Positions 52,856 through 61,415 of a DNA stretch of 64,000 nucleotides are shown here, in pieces. Position 1 is the first letter of the stretch; each line of letters starts with the position of its first letter. The notes beneath the pieces are model-generated. The model searched no databases. It was not told the origin of the DNA and saw only the letters and a program-made list of their open reading frames with translations. Made by a program: the position numbers and the translations under genes. Source of the stretch: Oceanobacillus zhaokaii (GTDB lineage: Bacteria; Bacillota; Bacilli; Bacillales; Amphibacillaceae); contig NZ_CP024848.1 of the NCBI RefSeq assembly GCF_003352005.1, forward strand, positions 1,001,001 through 1,065,000, written 5' to 3'.

Positions 52856-53521
52856 ATGTGCGGGCGCTATACATTACTTGCAGATGAACTCGAAATTTTA
52901 CAGGAATATGATTTAGAGAACCCGATCGAATCCTATCAAACAAGCTATAATATTGCACCAGGGCAGCAAGTATTAGCAATTATTCATAATGGCAGGGAAA
53001 AGCGTGCGGGATATTTACGCTGGGGACTTATACCATCCTGGGCAAAAGATGAAAAAATTGGCTATAAAATGATCAATGCAAGAAGCGAGACAGCAGATGA
53101 GAAACCAAGCTTTAAATCTTTAATGGCACAGAAACGATGTTTAATTATCGCCGATAGTTTTTATGAATGGAAAAAAACAGAGCGTGAGAAACAACCAAAG
53201 CGCATCGAGCTAAAAGAACGTAAATTATTTGCCTTTGCCGGGCTTTGGGATAAATGGGTACAAAATGATAAAACGGTATTTACATGCACTATTTTGACAA
53301 AGGACTCGAACGAATTTATGCAGGATATTCATCACCGCATGCCGATTATTTTACCAAAAGACAGGGAGGATGGATGGATTACTCCAAAAAAATTACAGCC
53401 AGAGATTGCAAAGCAGTTTTTACAAACAATCGAAATCGACGAGCTTAAGGCTTATAATGTTGGAAACTATGTAAATGCAGCAAAACATAATGATCTCCAG
53501 TGTATTGAGCCAATTGCGTAA
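52856..53521 (+). CDS. SRAP-domain protein (HMCES/YedK-like)
   Basis: A 221-residue protein that crosslinks to abasic sites in single-stranded DNA through its second residue, Cys2, exposed after Met removal. The start MCGRYTL fixes the ATG at 52856, preferred over a GTG three codons earlier. Other motifs are SYNIAPGQQVLAI, RWGLIPSWAKD, INARSET, RCLIIADSFYEWKK and HHRMPIIL (catalytic His). It shields abasic sites from error-prone repair. Confidence 0.95.
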   Translation: MCGRYTLLADELEILQEYDLENPIESYQTSYNIAPGQQVLAIIHNGREKRAGYLRWGLIPSWAKDEKIGYKMINARSETADEKPSFKSLMAQKRCLIIADSFYEWKKTEREKQPKRIELKERKLFAFAGLWDKWVQNDKTVFTCTILTKDSNEFMQDIHHRMPIILPKDREDGWITPKKLQPEIAKQFLQTIEIDELKAYNVGNYVNAAKHNDLQCIEPIA

Positions 53522-53993
53522 ATAAAGGGAAGGCCTGTTCATTGAAAGGTCATCCCTTTAATAATTAATTATGCTGACATGGCTTTAGCTGCTGCTGAAC
53601 CCCTTCTATTTCCTTTTTCGCTGCCTATATAAATTTCTTCGTTTCATAAACAACAACAAAAAAATCCTAACAGACCTATTAAATTCGGTATTTTCATTAA
53701 TCCATTCATTATCAGCAAGCCACTATAAAAATATATAGTGTTTCAACAGCACCATAAAATATGGGTTAGTATCTGCTGTGACTCCTGAACCAGTGTATAA
53801 TCCAGCTGTTACAATTGTAATACCTAATGGGTTTTAATAAAGGTTTACATTTGGAGGTGAAATAAGCCATAATAATGTTACATAGAAAAAACGACAAATT
53901 AGCATTTCTTCTACCAAATTATTTGTTCCAATTTTTGCTTAGATGGTCGTTTATTGCGTATAATGTAGTTATAGATAGAAAGGTGTTATGATA
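53522..53993. other. Intergenic stretch with terminator and decayed sequence
   Basis: Begins with a stem AAGGGAAGGCCT / AGGTCATCCCTTT (53524-53562) that can end the SRAP transcript. On the minus strand an ATG at 53709 opens 21 codons ending in TGA (53644-53646), after which the frame continues 24 residues to a TAA at 53569. Without a ribosome site this may be chance. The part before yfkJ is AT-rich and likely holds its promoter. Confidence 0.45.
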
Positions 53994-54470
53994 ATGATAC
54001 GTGTACTATTCGTTTGTCTAGGGAATATTTGCAGATCACCAATGGCAGAAGCAATTTTCCGTGATCTGATAATAAAGGAGAATCTAGTGGATAAAATTTC
54101 CGTAGATTCTGGCGGAACTGGAGATTGGCATATCGGCAAGGGACCTCATAAAGGCACGAGTCAGGTGCTAGAGCTTAAAGGGATTTCTTTTGAAGGAATT
54201 ATTGCTCGTCAAGTAAATGAAAAGGACTGGGATGATTTTGATTACATTATTGCAATGGATGAACAAAATGTAGCTGACCTTCACTCCATCCGCAAGGCCC
54301 AGGATGATCAGGTTGTTATAGCAAGGCTTATGGACTTTGTAGAACAACCAAAGGAAGAAAATGTTCCAGATCCATACTATACTGGAAATTTCGACTATAC
54401 GTATCAGTTAGTATCTGAAGGTTGTACTCAGTTACTTAACTATATAAAAGAAAAACATTCACTTACATAA
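53994..54470 (+). CDS. yfkJ: Low-molecular-weight protein tyrosine phosphatase YfkJ
   Basis: A 158-residue cysteine phosphatase. The P-loop FVCLGNICRSPMAE at the N-terminus holds the nucleophile Cys and the Arg, and the general acid Asp lies in VPDPYY near residue 122. The family removes phosphate from Tyr or Arg residues; B. subtilis YfkJ affects stress resistance. The second ATG (53994) is 8 bases from AAAGGTG; the first is only 2 away. yfkI follows 15 bases later, the same order as in B. subtilis. Confidence 0.93.
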   Translation: MIRVLFVCLGNICRSPMAEAIFRDLIIKENLVDKISVDSGGTGDWHIGKGPHKGTSQVLELKGISFEGIIARQVNEKDWDDFDYIIAMDEQNVADLHSIRKAQDDQVVIARLMDFVEQPKEENVPDPYYTGNFDYTYQLVSEGCTQLLNYIKEKHSLT

Positions 54471-54485
54471 AGGAGAGATATTATA

Positions 54486-54782
54486 ATGGGCAGACAAAAA
54501 TTAATATTAGGTGTAGTTATTGGTGCGGTTGTTGGAGGCTTGGCAACTCTAACGGATAAAGAAACTAGAAATTACGCAAAGACAAAGCTTGATGAGGCAA
54601 AATCAGGAGCTACTTATGTTTTACAAAATCCAGCAGAAGCAGTTCAAAATGTACGAAATACAGTTGATCAATTAAACCATAGCATCACAAATGGAGCTGA
54701 AAGCACGATTAATGCACTAGAGCAAGTGGAGGGTACTTTAGATAAATTCGTGAATAAAAAGGAAGTTAAAGTCGTAAATTAA
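54486..54782 (+). CDS. yfkI: YfkI-like YtxH-type small protein
   Basis: A 98-residue protein with an N-terminal glycine-rich hydrophobic helix (LILGVVIGAVVGGLATLTDKETR) and an amphipathic, coiled-coil-like remainder, the layout of YtxH-like general-stress proteins. It lies between yfkJ and yfkH, as in B. subtilis. AAGGAGAG precedes the ATG by 8 bases. Function unknown. Confidence 0.8.
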   Translation: MGRQKLILGVVIGAVVGGLATLTDKETRNYAKTKLDEAKSGATYVLQNPAEAVQNVRNTVDQLNHSITNGAESTINALEQVEGTLDKFVNKKEVKVVN

Positions 54783-54796
54783 TAGTAACAAATAAT

Positions 54797-54825
54797 AAGC
54801 CGGCATCATGTATGCCGGCTTTAAT
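54797..54825 (+). terminator. Terminator between yfkI and yfkH
   Basis: AAGCCGGCAT / ATGCCGGCTT with a 5-base loop and TTAATT, lying directly before yfkH; partial readthrough is needed if yfkH has no own promoter. Confidence 0.8.
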
Positions 54826-54857
54826 TATCGATGAAATTCATAGTGGGAGCGGTGCTA

Positions 54858-55676
54858 GTGAGAAATATTATTGCAGTTTGGAAGCAGTTATTCCAACGTA
54901 TGGAACAAGTGGATATATTCGGTATAGCTGCACAGTTAGCATATTTTTTCCTGCTGTCCCTTTTCCCGTTTCTTCTATTTCTGCTTAATCTCGTTGCTTA
55001 TTTGCCAATTAATGAACAGATGATAATTGATATTATTGGCTATTATGCTCCTGACGATATCGTAAACTTAATTAATACGAATGTATCACGGATAATTAAT
55101 CAGCAAAATGGAGGATTATTATCGATTGGAATTATTGGTACACTGTGGGCGTCATCAAATGCAATACATGCAATTGTAAAGGCCTTCAATAGAGCCTATG
55201 CCATTGAGGAAAATCGCTCTTTTGTAGTCTCAAGGTTAATTGCAGTCATCTTGACAATTTCAATGGTAATTGTAATTATGGTCTCGCTATTGCTTCCTGT
55301 ATTTGGCAGAATAATCGGCGAACATATCTTTGGATTTTTTAATTTAACTTCAAGTTTTATTGTTATATGGAATGCGCTTCGTTGGGTAATCTCTACCTTT
55401 ATTTTCTTTATTGTACTGCTTGCACTGTATAAGATAGCACCGAATGTTCCGATGCCCTTAAAGGATGCTGTTTGGGGAGCGGTCATTAGTACGATATTAT
55501 GGCAAGCAATTTCCTATGGGTTCTCATATTACGTTAATATAATTGCCGATTATTCGGTGAATTATGGCAGCTTAGGAACTGTTATTGTCTTGATGATTTG
55601 GTTCTACCTGCTCGGCATCATCATTATTATAGGTGGGATTGTGAATGTACTAGTGAGAGATTATCGGTCAACATAA
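54858..55676 (+). CDS. yfkH: YihY/BrkB-family membrane protein YfkH
   Basis: A 272-residue protein with six helices of the YihY (BrkB) family. Motifs are IAAQLAYFFLLSLFPFLLFLL in the first helix, GIIGTLWASSNAIHAIVKAFNRAYA in the middle, and YGSLGTVIVLMIWFYLLGIIIIIGG at the end. Often misnamed ribonuclease BN; the true role is unknown. The GTG at 54858 has GGGAGCGG 5 bases before it. An ATG at 54831 lies right after the terminator without a ribosome site. B. subtilis YfkH has 275 residues. Confidence 0.9.
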   Translation: MRNIIAVWKQLFQRMEQVDIFGIAAQLAYFFLLSLFPFLLFLLNLVAYLPINEQMIIDIIGYYAPDDIVNLINTNVSRIINQQNGGLLSIGIIGTLWASSNAIHAIVKAFNRAYAIEENRSFVVSRLIAVILTISMVIVIMVSLLLPVFGRIIGEHIFGFFNLTSSFIVIWNALRWVISTFIFFIVLLALYKIAPNVPMPLKDAVWGAVISTILWQAISYGFSYYVNIIADYSVNYGSLGTVIVLMIWFYLLGIIIIIGGIVNVLVRDYRST

Positions 55677-55685
55677 TACTGTGGG

Positions 55686-55733
55686 AAAATACAGTGGCTA
55701 ACTAATAATTAATTAGCCATTGTATTTTATAAA
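55686..55733. terminator. Terminator after yfkH
   Basis: AAAATACAGTGGCTAA / TTAGCCATTGTATTTT with an 11-base loop. From here to the repeat at 55978 no gene is supported. Confidence 0.8.
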
Positions 55734-55977
55734 AACTAATTTTATGTTGTATGTTGCTTTTTATATAAAGTACGAACTTAAATAGGCTCGATGTCAATTT
55801 TCGCTCTTGACAGTGTTTTCTATGGGAAAAGCGATCTGATACCTCGGAAGAAGAAGCTCCCAATGGATTTTTAGGCTGTTGCTTTTCCTGCAGGAGTTTT
55901 CTGTCCAACGATCCAATCAACGGCGATAAGAGAGGTAATGAAGTAGCATCTTAAAAAGAGAAAGATAACCGTACAAT

Positions 55978-56108
55978 CCCAGCGGAAGAAATACACGAAG
56001 ACTCCTGCGGGAAGAAGAGCCTAGGTGAGACTATGAAGTGCGTTAGCACGAGTAGGCTCACCAGCTCCCCGCGGAAAGCGAAGTGTATTTCTGGAGCGAC
56101 AGCCAGCG
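55978..56108 (+). repeat. Dispersed intergenic repeat, copy C
   Basis: CCCAGCGGAAGAAATACACG, AGACTCCTGCGGGAAG, AGAGCCTAGGTGAGAC, GAAGTGCGTTAGCAC, AGGCTCACCAGCTCCCCGC, GTGTATTTCTGGAGCGAC. Same orientation as copy B, with paired changes (GCGAG/CTCGC in B, GTGAG/CTCAC in C) that keep the stem. Confidence 0.88.
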
Positions 56109-56151
56109 AAACAAATATCATTCACAGTTAGTCCGCACTTTGTGAAAAAAG

Positions 56152-58086
56152 CTATTTCAACAACCTTAAACCATTTAAAATAACTAATATCGTACTTCCT
56201 TCATGACCAATCACGCCTAAAGGCAAATCTAAAACTTGAAAATAGTTTGTAAGAATTAAGACAAAAATAACACTCAATGAAAAGATAACATTTTGTTTGA
56301 TGATTCGATTCATACGGCTTGATAATGTAATTGCATCTGTGATTTTTGCGAGATTATTTTTAATGAGTACAACATCTGCTGTTTCTAACGCCACATCTGT
56401 TCCTTCTCCCATCGCAATTCCTACGTTTGCACTTGCTAATGCAGGTGCATCATTGATGCCATCTCCAACCATTGCTATATTTTTATATTTACTTCTTAGG
56501 TTCTTTACATGGTCAACTTTTTCTTGTGGCAGGCAATTGGCGATATACTGGTCAAGCCCAGCCTCCTCGGCTACAGCCTTAGCGGTTAATTCATTATCAC
56601 CAGTAAGCATGACTGTGTGAATGCCATGTTTTTGTAATTTGCTAATCGCATCCTTCGTTGTTTGTCGAATGGTATCCTTCAATGCAAAGACAGCTACAAT
56701 TGTATCCTCAACTTTAGCAAACACGATTGTATTTCCTTCTGCAGCTAAAGAAGTGCCAATTCCATTTTGGAAAAGCTTTGCACTTTCTTTTCCGACAAAT
56801 TCTGCCTTACCAATCATCCAGCGTTTGTTTTCTACTATTGCAGTAACACCATTTCCGCTTACATTTTTCATATCGATAACGTCAATATTCCTGAATTTAC
56901 TTAGATTGGCAGTGCAATAGTTTGCGATAGCTTGTGCTAATGGGTGGGTGGATTCCATTTCGATTGCTCCGATAATGTTCAGAATCTCGTCTGCATTTTG
57001 ATTCGCATCAAAGTATGCAGCCGTGACCTCTGGCTTACCGTTAGTCAGTGTTCCTGTTTTATCAAGGGCAATTGCCTTTATATGACTTAGATTTTCAACG
57101 TGGACACCGCCCTTAAATAAAATTCCATTCTTAGCGCTGTTAGAAATTGCTGATAATGTTGCCGGGGTGATTGAAGCAACTAATGCACAAGGTGAGGCAA
57201 CGACAAGTAGAACCATTGCCCGGTAAATACTTTCAGACATCGTCCAGCCAAATGCGAGATAGGGAAGGAACATCATCACTGCAACCGTAATTAGAACAAT
57301 ATTTACATAGGTACTCTCAAATTTTTCAATAAATAACTGTGAAGGGGATTTCTCATCCTGTGCCGTTTGTACGAGCTGAATAATTTTCTGGAATAAGGTT
57401 TCATTTGGTTTGGTAGTAATTTTTACTATTATGGTACCGTCAAGTGCAACTGTACCAGCATAAACCTCATGTCTGTTATACTTATTTATTGGCATTGATT
57501 CTCCGTTAATCGCACTTTCATCAATAGCAGTCGAACCTTTAATAATTATTCCATCTGCAGGAATTCGTTCCCCAGCACGAATAATAATCTGATCCTCGAT
57601 TTTTAACTCAGATACTGGTGTCCTAATTTCTTGACCGTCTTTTAATAGCAAAGCTATTTCAGGCTGAAGTTCCATTAAAGCTGAAATTGCTTTATTACTC
57701 CGATTCATCGTATAAGTTTCTAATGCACCGGAAAGGGCGAAGATGAAGATAAGAATCGCTCCCTCTGTCCAGTAGCCAATTGCCACAGAACCAATAGCAG
57801 CGAAGATCATCAGCATTTCTACATTTAGTTTCCTCGTTCGGATTGTTTCGGTAATTCCCTCTTTTGCCTTCGCGTATCCACCAATTGTAAAAGCAAGCAG
57901 ATGAAGTATAATCCAAGCTGTTGTTGTCAAATAATCGCTTAATAACCATGTCACGAGTACAAGTAGACCGCTAAGTAGAGCGGCAATTAATTCGATATGT
58001 GACTTAAAAGTCGAATAAAGCGTTTTAAACTGCAAGTCCTTTTTCTTTTTCTGTTTGCTGAGCGATTGAAATGAATAAGAATTCAT
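56152..58086 (-). CDS. pfeT: P1B-4-type metal-exporting ATPase PfeT (ZosA)
   Basis: A 644-residue heavy-metal P-type ATPase without an N-terminal metal-binding domain. The transport helix has ASPCALVAS, the SPC motif, and the last helices have GVIGHEGSTILVILNGLRLL, the HEG(S/G)T motif; together they define P1B-4 pumps (Fe2+/Co2+). Catalytic motifs are DKTGTLTNG (phosphorylated Asp), MLTGDN, STHPLAQAI and VGDGINDAPALA. B. subtilis PfeT, formerly ZosA, exports ferrous iron under PerR control. A PerR-type box lies in this promoter too. GGAGG precedes the ATG. Confidence 0.92.
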   Translation of the reverse strand: MNSYSFQSLSKQKKKKDLQFKTLYSTFKSHIELIAALLSGLLVLVTWLLSDYLTTTAWIILHLLAFTIGGYAKAKEGITETIRTRKLNVEMLMIFAAIGSVAIGYWTEGAILIFIFALSGALETYTMNRSNKAISALMELQPEIALLLKDGQEIRTPVSELKIEDQIIIRAGERIPADGIIIKGSTAIDESAINGESMPINKYNRHEVYAGTVALDGTIIVKITTKPNETLFQKIIQLVQTAQDEKSPSQLFIEKFESTYVNIVLITVAVMMFLPYLAFGWTMSESIYRAMVLLVVASPCALVASITPATLSAISNSAKNGILFKGGVHVENLSHIKAIALDKTGTLTNGKPEVTAAYFDANQNADEILNIIGAIEMESTHPLAQAIANYCTANLSKFRNIDVIDMKNVSGNGVTAIVENKRWMIGKAEFVGKESAKLFQNGIGTSLAAEGNTIVFAKVEDTIVAVFALKDTIRQTTKDAISKLQKHGIHTVMLTGDNELTAKAVAEEAGLDQYIANCLPQEKVDHVKNLRSKYKNIAMVGDGINDAPALASANVGIAMGEGTDVALETADVVLIKNNLAKITDAITLSSRMNRIIKQNVIFSLSVIFVLILTNYFQVLDLPLGVIGHEGSTILVILNGLRLLK

Positions 58087-58108
58087 GATTTATTTCCTCC
58101 TTATTTTG

Positions 58109-58186
58109 ATAATGAGATTCATTCCTATTTATAATAATTCTAATTTGATATTAATTATATTATATACATAAAAAGATTTAAGTCAA
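58109..58186 (-). promoter_or_regulatory. pfeT promoter with PerR and Fur-like boxes
   Basis: On the minus strand, TTGACT (58181-58186), 16 bp, TATAAT (58159-58164). Downstream of the start point, TTATAATAATTCTAA (58129-58143) fits the Per box TTATAATNATTATAA in 14 of 15 positions. A further Fur-like TGATAATGAGATTCATT follows at 58109-58125. Confidence 0.7.
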
Positions 58187-58312
58187 TACAAAATACGGTA
58201 TGAATGGTTTTAGCATTTGTGAATTTATTTAGTAAATAAAAAAGCATGTACTAAATAAAAACATGATTGTATTATTAATTAGTTAAATACAGAAATAACA
58301 GATTTTAACAGC

Positions 58313-58341
58313 TTGATATGGAAAATTAAAACTGTTATAGT
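58313..58341 (+). promoter_or_regulatory. Promoter of the amino-acid ABC transporter genes
   Basis: TTGATA (58313-58318), 17 bp, TATAGT (58336-58341), about 30 bases before the ribosome site AGGAGGGG. Confidence 0.65.
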
Positions 58342-58380
58342 CATAATAGATAATTTAATAGAACAATAGGAGGGGTCAAA

Positions 58381-59277
58381 GTGAAGAAACTTAGTTTATT
58401 ATTAATTTCACTTATAATTATTGCAATACTTAGTGCTTGTGGAAATGCAAGTGAAAGTGAAGAGGAGAAAGGCAATTCGAATGAAAACGCTGCAGAAGAT
58501 AATACTGCAGCTGAAACAGATGAGCGTTGGGAGAAGGTACAAGAAGCAGGCGAGCTTGTAGTTGGAACCTCTGGTACATTAATTGCCGCGTCTTATTACG
58601 ATGATGCAGATGAGTTAACAGGTTATGATGTAGAAGTTATGAAAGAAATAGCAAAACGTCTTGATTTGGATATTTCATTTGAAATTATGGGGATTGACAG
58701 CATGCTTCCAGCAATCCAGAGTGGCAGAATTGATGCAGCTGCAAATAATATTGATATAACGGATAAACGAAAAGAAGAATTTAATTTCAGCGAGCCATAT
58801 AAATATTCTTACACAGTAATGGCAGTACGTGAATCCGATAATTCCGGCATTGAGTCATTAGAAGATTTAGAAGGTAAAAAAGCTGGCGGTGGAGCAACGA
58901 CCGTATACAGTCAAATTGCTGAAAAGTATGGTGCTGAAGTTGTTACATACGGAAATGCACCAAACGAAGCTTATTTAAGTGATGTAAGTAATGCGAGAAC
59001 AGATGTTGTAATTAATGATTATTTCTTAACGAAATTCGGTGTAGCAGCATTCCCAGACTTTGATTTGCATTTACACCCTACATTGAAATTCCATCCAACA
59101 GAACAAGCTGTCGTACTGCCTAAAGGTGCGGATAAGCTAACAGAGGAAATCAACAAAGTTTTGGGTGAAATGCATGAAGATGGCACACTAACAGAATTAG
59201 CTATTCAGTTCTATGAAGAGGATGCTTCTAAAGAGTCAGAAGAGGAAGTTGAAGTTATTGAAGGTCTAGAACTGTAG
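58381..59277 (+). CDS. Amino-acid ABC transporter substrate-binding lipoprotein (YckB-like)
   Basis: A 298-residue family 3 solute-binding protein. The signal ends in the lipobox LSAC with Cys20, then an acidic linker. The binding domain starts near residue 50: GELVVGTSGT, LTGYDVEVMKEIAKRL, SGRIDAAANNIDIT and RKEEFNFSEPY. It resembles B. subtilis YckB and cystine-binding proteins. A cystine or related substrate is a guess. A charged tail (ASKESEEEVEVIEGLEL) is unusual. GTG start 5 bases after AGGAGGGG; the permease gene follows in 12 bases. Confidence 0.9.
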   Translation: MKKLSLLLISLIIIAILSACGNASESEEEKGNSNENAAEDNTAAETDERWEKVQEAGELVVGTSGTLIAASYYDDADELTGYDVEVMKEIAKRLDLDISFEIMGIDSMLPAIQSGRIDAAANNIDITDKRKEEFNFSEPYKYSYTVMAVRESDNSGIESLEDLEGKKAGGGATTVYSQIAEKYGAEVVTYGNAPNEAYLSDVSNARTDVVINDYFLTKFGVAAFPDFDLHLHPTLKFHPTEQAVVLPKGADKLTEEINKVLGEMHEDGTLTELAIQFYEEDASKESEEEVEVIEGLEL

Positions 59278-59289
59278 GAGGAAATAGAG

Positions 59290-59973
59290 ATGGACTTCAA
59301 TGGTTTCGATTTTGGTGGCTTATTTGATATTGAATTGGCAATCGAGAGTTTACCTTTTGTATTAGAAGGTTTACCAATGACATTACTCGTTTCGATAGCA
59401 GGAATGGCAATGGCATTAGTATTAGGCTTGTTCCTTGCATTAGCAAGAAGTTCGAAGTCCTTTCTGCTTAGGTGGCCAGCTAGAATTTATATTTCCTTTA
59501 TGCGAGGAACACCAATGCTCGTTTTTCTCTTTATTCTATATTTTGGCTTACCTGTCGTTGGGATTCAGCTTGATGCAACTACTGCTGCAATATTAGGATT
59601 TGGCTTAATCAGTTCGGCTTTTGTTGCTGAGGTTGATCGGTCGGCATTGAATAGTGTAGATAAAGGACAGTGGGAAGCGGCAAAGGTGTTAAACTTTGGA
59701 TACTGGCAATCATTAAGAAGAATTATTCTGCCACAAGCGGTAAGAATCGCACTTCCGCCGATGACTAATATTTTTATGGATGTCGTGAAAGCAACCTCGC
59801 TTGCCGCAGTAATTACGGTTCCAGAGCTTTTTCAAAAAACACAGATTGTTGCTGGAAGAGAATTTGATGCGATGACTATGTATATATTAGTTGCACTCAT
59901 TTACTGGCCGATATGTATCGCCATTGGTTACCTGCAAGAACAACTAGAAAAGCACTATAGTAAGTTTGTATAA
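59290..59973 (+). CDS. Amino-acid ABC transporter permease (YckA-like)
   Basis: A 227-residue HisM-type permease with five helices. The ATPase-contacting EAA loop is QWEAAKVLNFGYWQSLRRIILPQAVR, and MRGTPMLVFLFILYFGLP is the usual early motif. It forms the channel for the preceding binding protein. No ATP-binding subunit is encoded next to it; the gene pair ends at a terminator. This matches yckAB of B. subtilis, which also lacks its own ATPase, so a shared ATPase elsewhere is likely. Confidence 0.9.
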   Translation: MDFNGFDFGGLFDIELAIESLPFVLEGLPMTLLVSIAGMAMALVLGLFLALARSSKSFLLRWPARIYISFMRGTPMLVFLFILYFGLPVVGIQLDATTAAILGFGLISSAFVAEVDRSALNSVDKGQWEAAKVLNFGYWQSLRRIILPQAVRIALPPMTNIFMDVVKATSLAAVITVPELFQKTQIVAGREFDAMTMYILVALIYWPICIAIGYLQEQLEKHYSKFV

Positions 59974-60014
59974 GTGGAAAGAGGCAGTGAAATTAACTGG
60001 CTTTGGCTCTAATC

Positions 60015-60066
60015 AAAAATACCGCATGAAATCTAGGGTGTTAACCCGATTTCATGCGGTTTTATA
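60015..60066. terminator. Bidirectional terminator
   Basis: AAAATACCGCATGAAATC / GATTTCATGCGGTTTTAT with an inner GGGTGTTAACCC, between convergent genes. Confidence 0.85.
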
Positions 60067-60078
60067 TTTTGAATTGCA

Positions 60079-61230
60079 CTAGTTTTTACCTTTCAAAAAT
60101 ATTGCAGCTGCAATCGATAAAATGGTTGCTGCAATCAAATAAAAATAGGAAATACCAGGGAAGAGATCAACGAAAATCCCCCCAAGAATAGGTCCACTAA
60201 TGCTGCCGATACTAAAAGCCATGCCAATCATAATATTTCCCGCTGGTAACAAAGCGAGTGGCAATAAATCTGTCATATAGGATATACCTAATGAATAGAT
60301 CGAACCTACGAGCATGCCTGTAAGTGTAAAGAAGATGAATAAAGCTACAATCGATGATTCCAAAAGTCCAGTTGCAGTAAAGCAAATGAATCCACCTGAA
60401 AGGACGACGAGTAATGTCTTTCTTCGACCAATCCTGTCACTTAAAGCACCAAGTGGTAATTGAGTTATCAAGCTTGCAGCCGCAAAACATGGAATAATTA
60501 AAGATAGTGTTGCGGTATCATGCCCGATTCGTAGCCCATAAATAGGAAAGATACTATGTAATGAAGCCTCTAAAAATCCATAACCAAAAGCTGGCAGAAG
60601 CGCTACCCAAGCAATTTTCCCGGCTTCTATAAACCTGCCAAAAGCGTTGGATGTCTTAATGTTCGTAATTTCTTCGTCCTTTGGAAATTCATTGCGGACA
60701 AATAGCATGGTTGACCAGACGATCATGCTCAGTACAGCGGAAGCTAGGAATGGGAGGGCTTCATTAATAGAAAGAAGTCGTGTCATTAACGGACCTAATG
60801 CAAAACCGAGGCTAAAGAACATGCCATAAAAGGCAACCTGTCTTCCACGATTCTCTTTTGTTGCTGTTGTCGTTATCCATGTCTGTGTACCGAAGTGCAG
60901 TAATTGATCGCCAATCCCAATTACCATTCGTAAAATAAACCAAAACCACAAAGCTTGCCAAAAAGGAAATATTGCCATTGAAATGAAGACAAGTGCACCA
61001 CCAACTAGTATTACAGGTTTATACCCAAATCTTCGTAACGGCTTTTCCATAAAAGGAGATGCAATTAAAATTCCGATATAAAGTCCTGTAGCATGTAGTC
61101 CGTTGATGGATGATGCGATACCGTTCTGCTCCAAGATGATAGCGAGCAGTGGCAGCAGCATTCCCTGTGAAAAACCAGAAATCATGACGAGTAAAATTAA
61201 TATTCTAAATCTATTCTTAGTTGATACCAT
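60079..61230 (-). CDS. yfkF: Major facilitator superfamily transporter (YfkF-like)
   Basis: A 383-residue, 12-helix MFS exporter. N-terminal ISGFSQGMLLPLLAIIL, the helix 2-3 loop PLRRFGYKPVILVGG, and helix 8-9 loop GALSDRIGRRKTLLV are the family signatures. Length and neighbourhood (yfkD, yfkH-I-J nearby) match B. subtilis YfkF. The ATG at 61230 is 5 bases from GAGGG; an in-frame GTG at 61242 overlaps it. Substrate unknown. Confidence 0.88.
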   Translation of the reverse strand: MVSTKNRFRILILLVMISGFSQGMLLPLLAIILEQNGIASSINGLHATGLYIGILIASPFMEKPLRRFGYKPVILVGGALVFISMAIFPFWQALWFWFILRMVIGIGDQLLHFGTQTWITTTATKENRGRQVAFYGMFFSLGFALGPLMTRLLSINEALPFLASAVLSMIVWSTMLFVRNEFPKDEEITNIKTSNAFGRFIEAGKIAWVALLPAFGYGFLEASLHSIFPIYGLRIGHDTATLSLIIPCFAAASLITQLPLGALSDRIGRRKTLLVVLSGGFICFTATGLLESSIVALFIFFTLTGMLVGSIYSLGISYMTDLLPLALLPAGNIMIGMAFSIGSISGPILGGIFVDLFPGISYFYLIAATILSIAAAIFLKGKN

Positions 61231-61415
61231 GTTGTCCCTCACTCTTTATGAATATAAGTCCAATATTAAATTTAAGGCTTTTTATCGTAAATATCAATGG
61301 AAGTGATTTTTTGAGTAAAAGATCCTTTGCAAGTTACGTATAATTTCTGAGATTAGTCAAAAACTATAGTTAAACTTAGATTTTTCCTAGCTAACATAAA
61401 GAGAGGGACAGACAT

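Noticed and set aside
53569..53709. Minus-strand selenoprotein-like ORF with in-frame TGA
   Set aside because: No SECIS-like hairp or ribosome site, and the 24 codons after the TGA could stay open by chance.
55702..55920. 72-codon minus-strand ORF
   Set aside because: Overlaps the yfkH terminator and degenerate intergenic sequence; no ribosome site.
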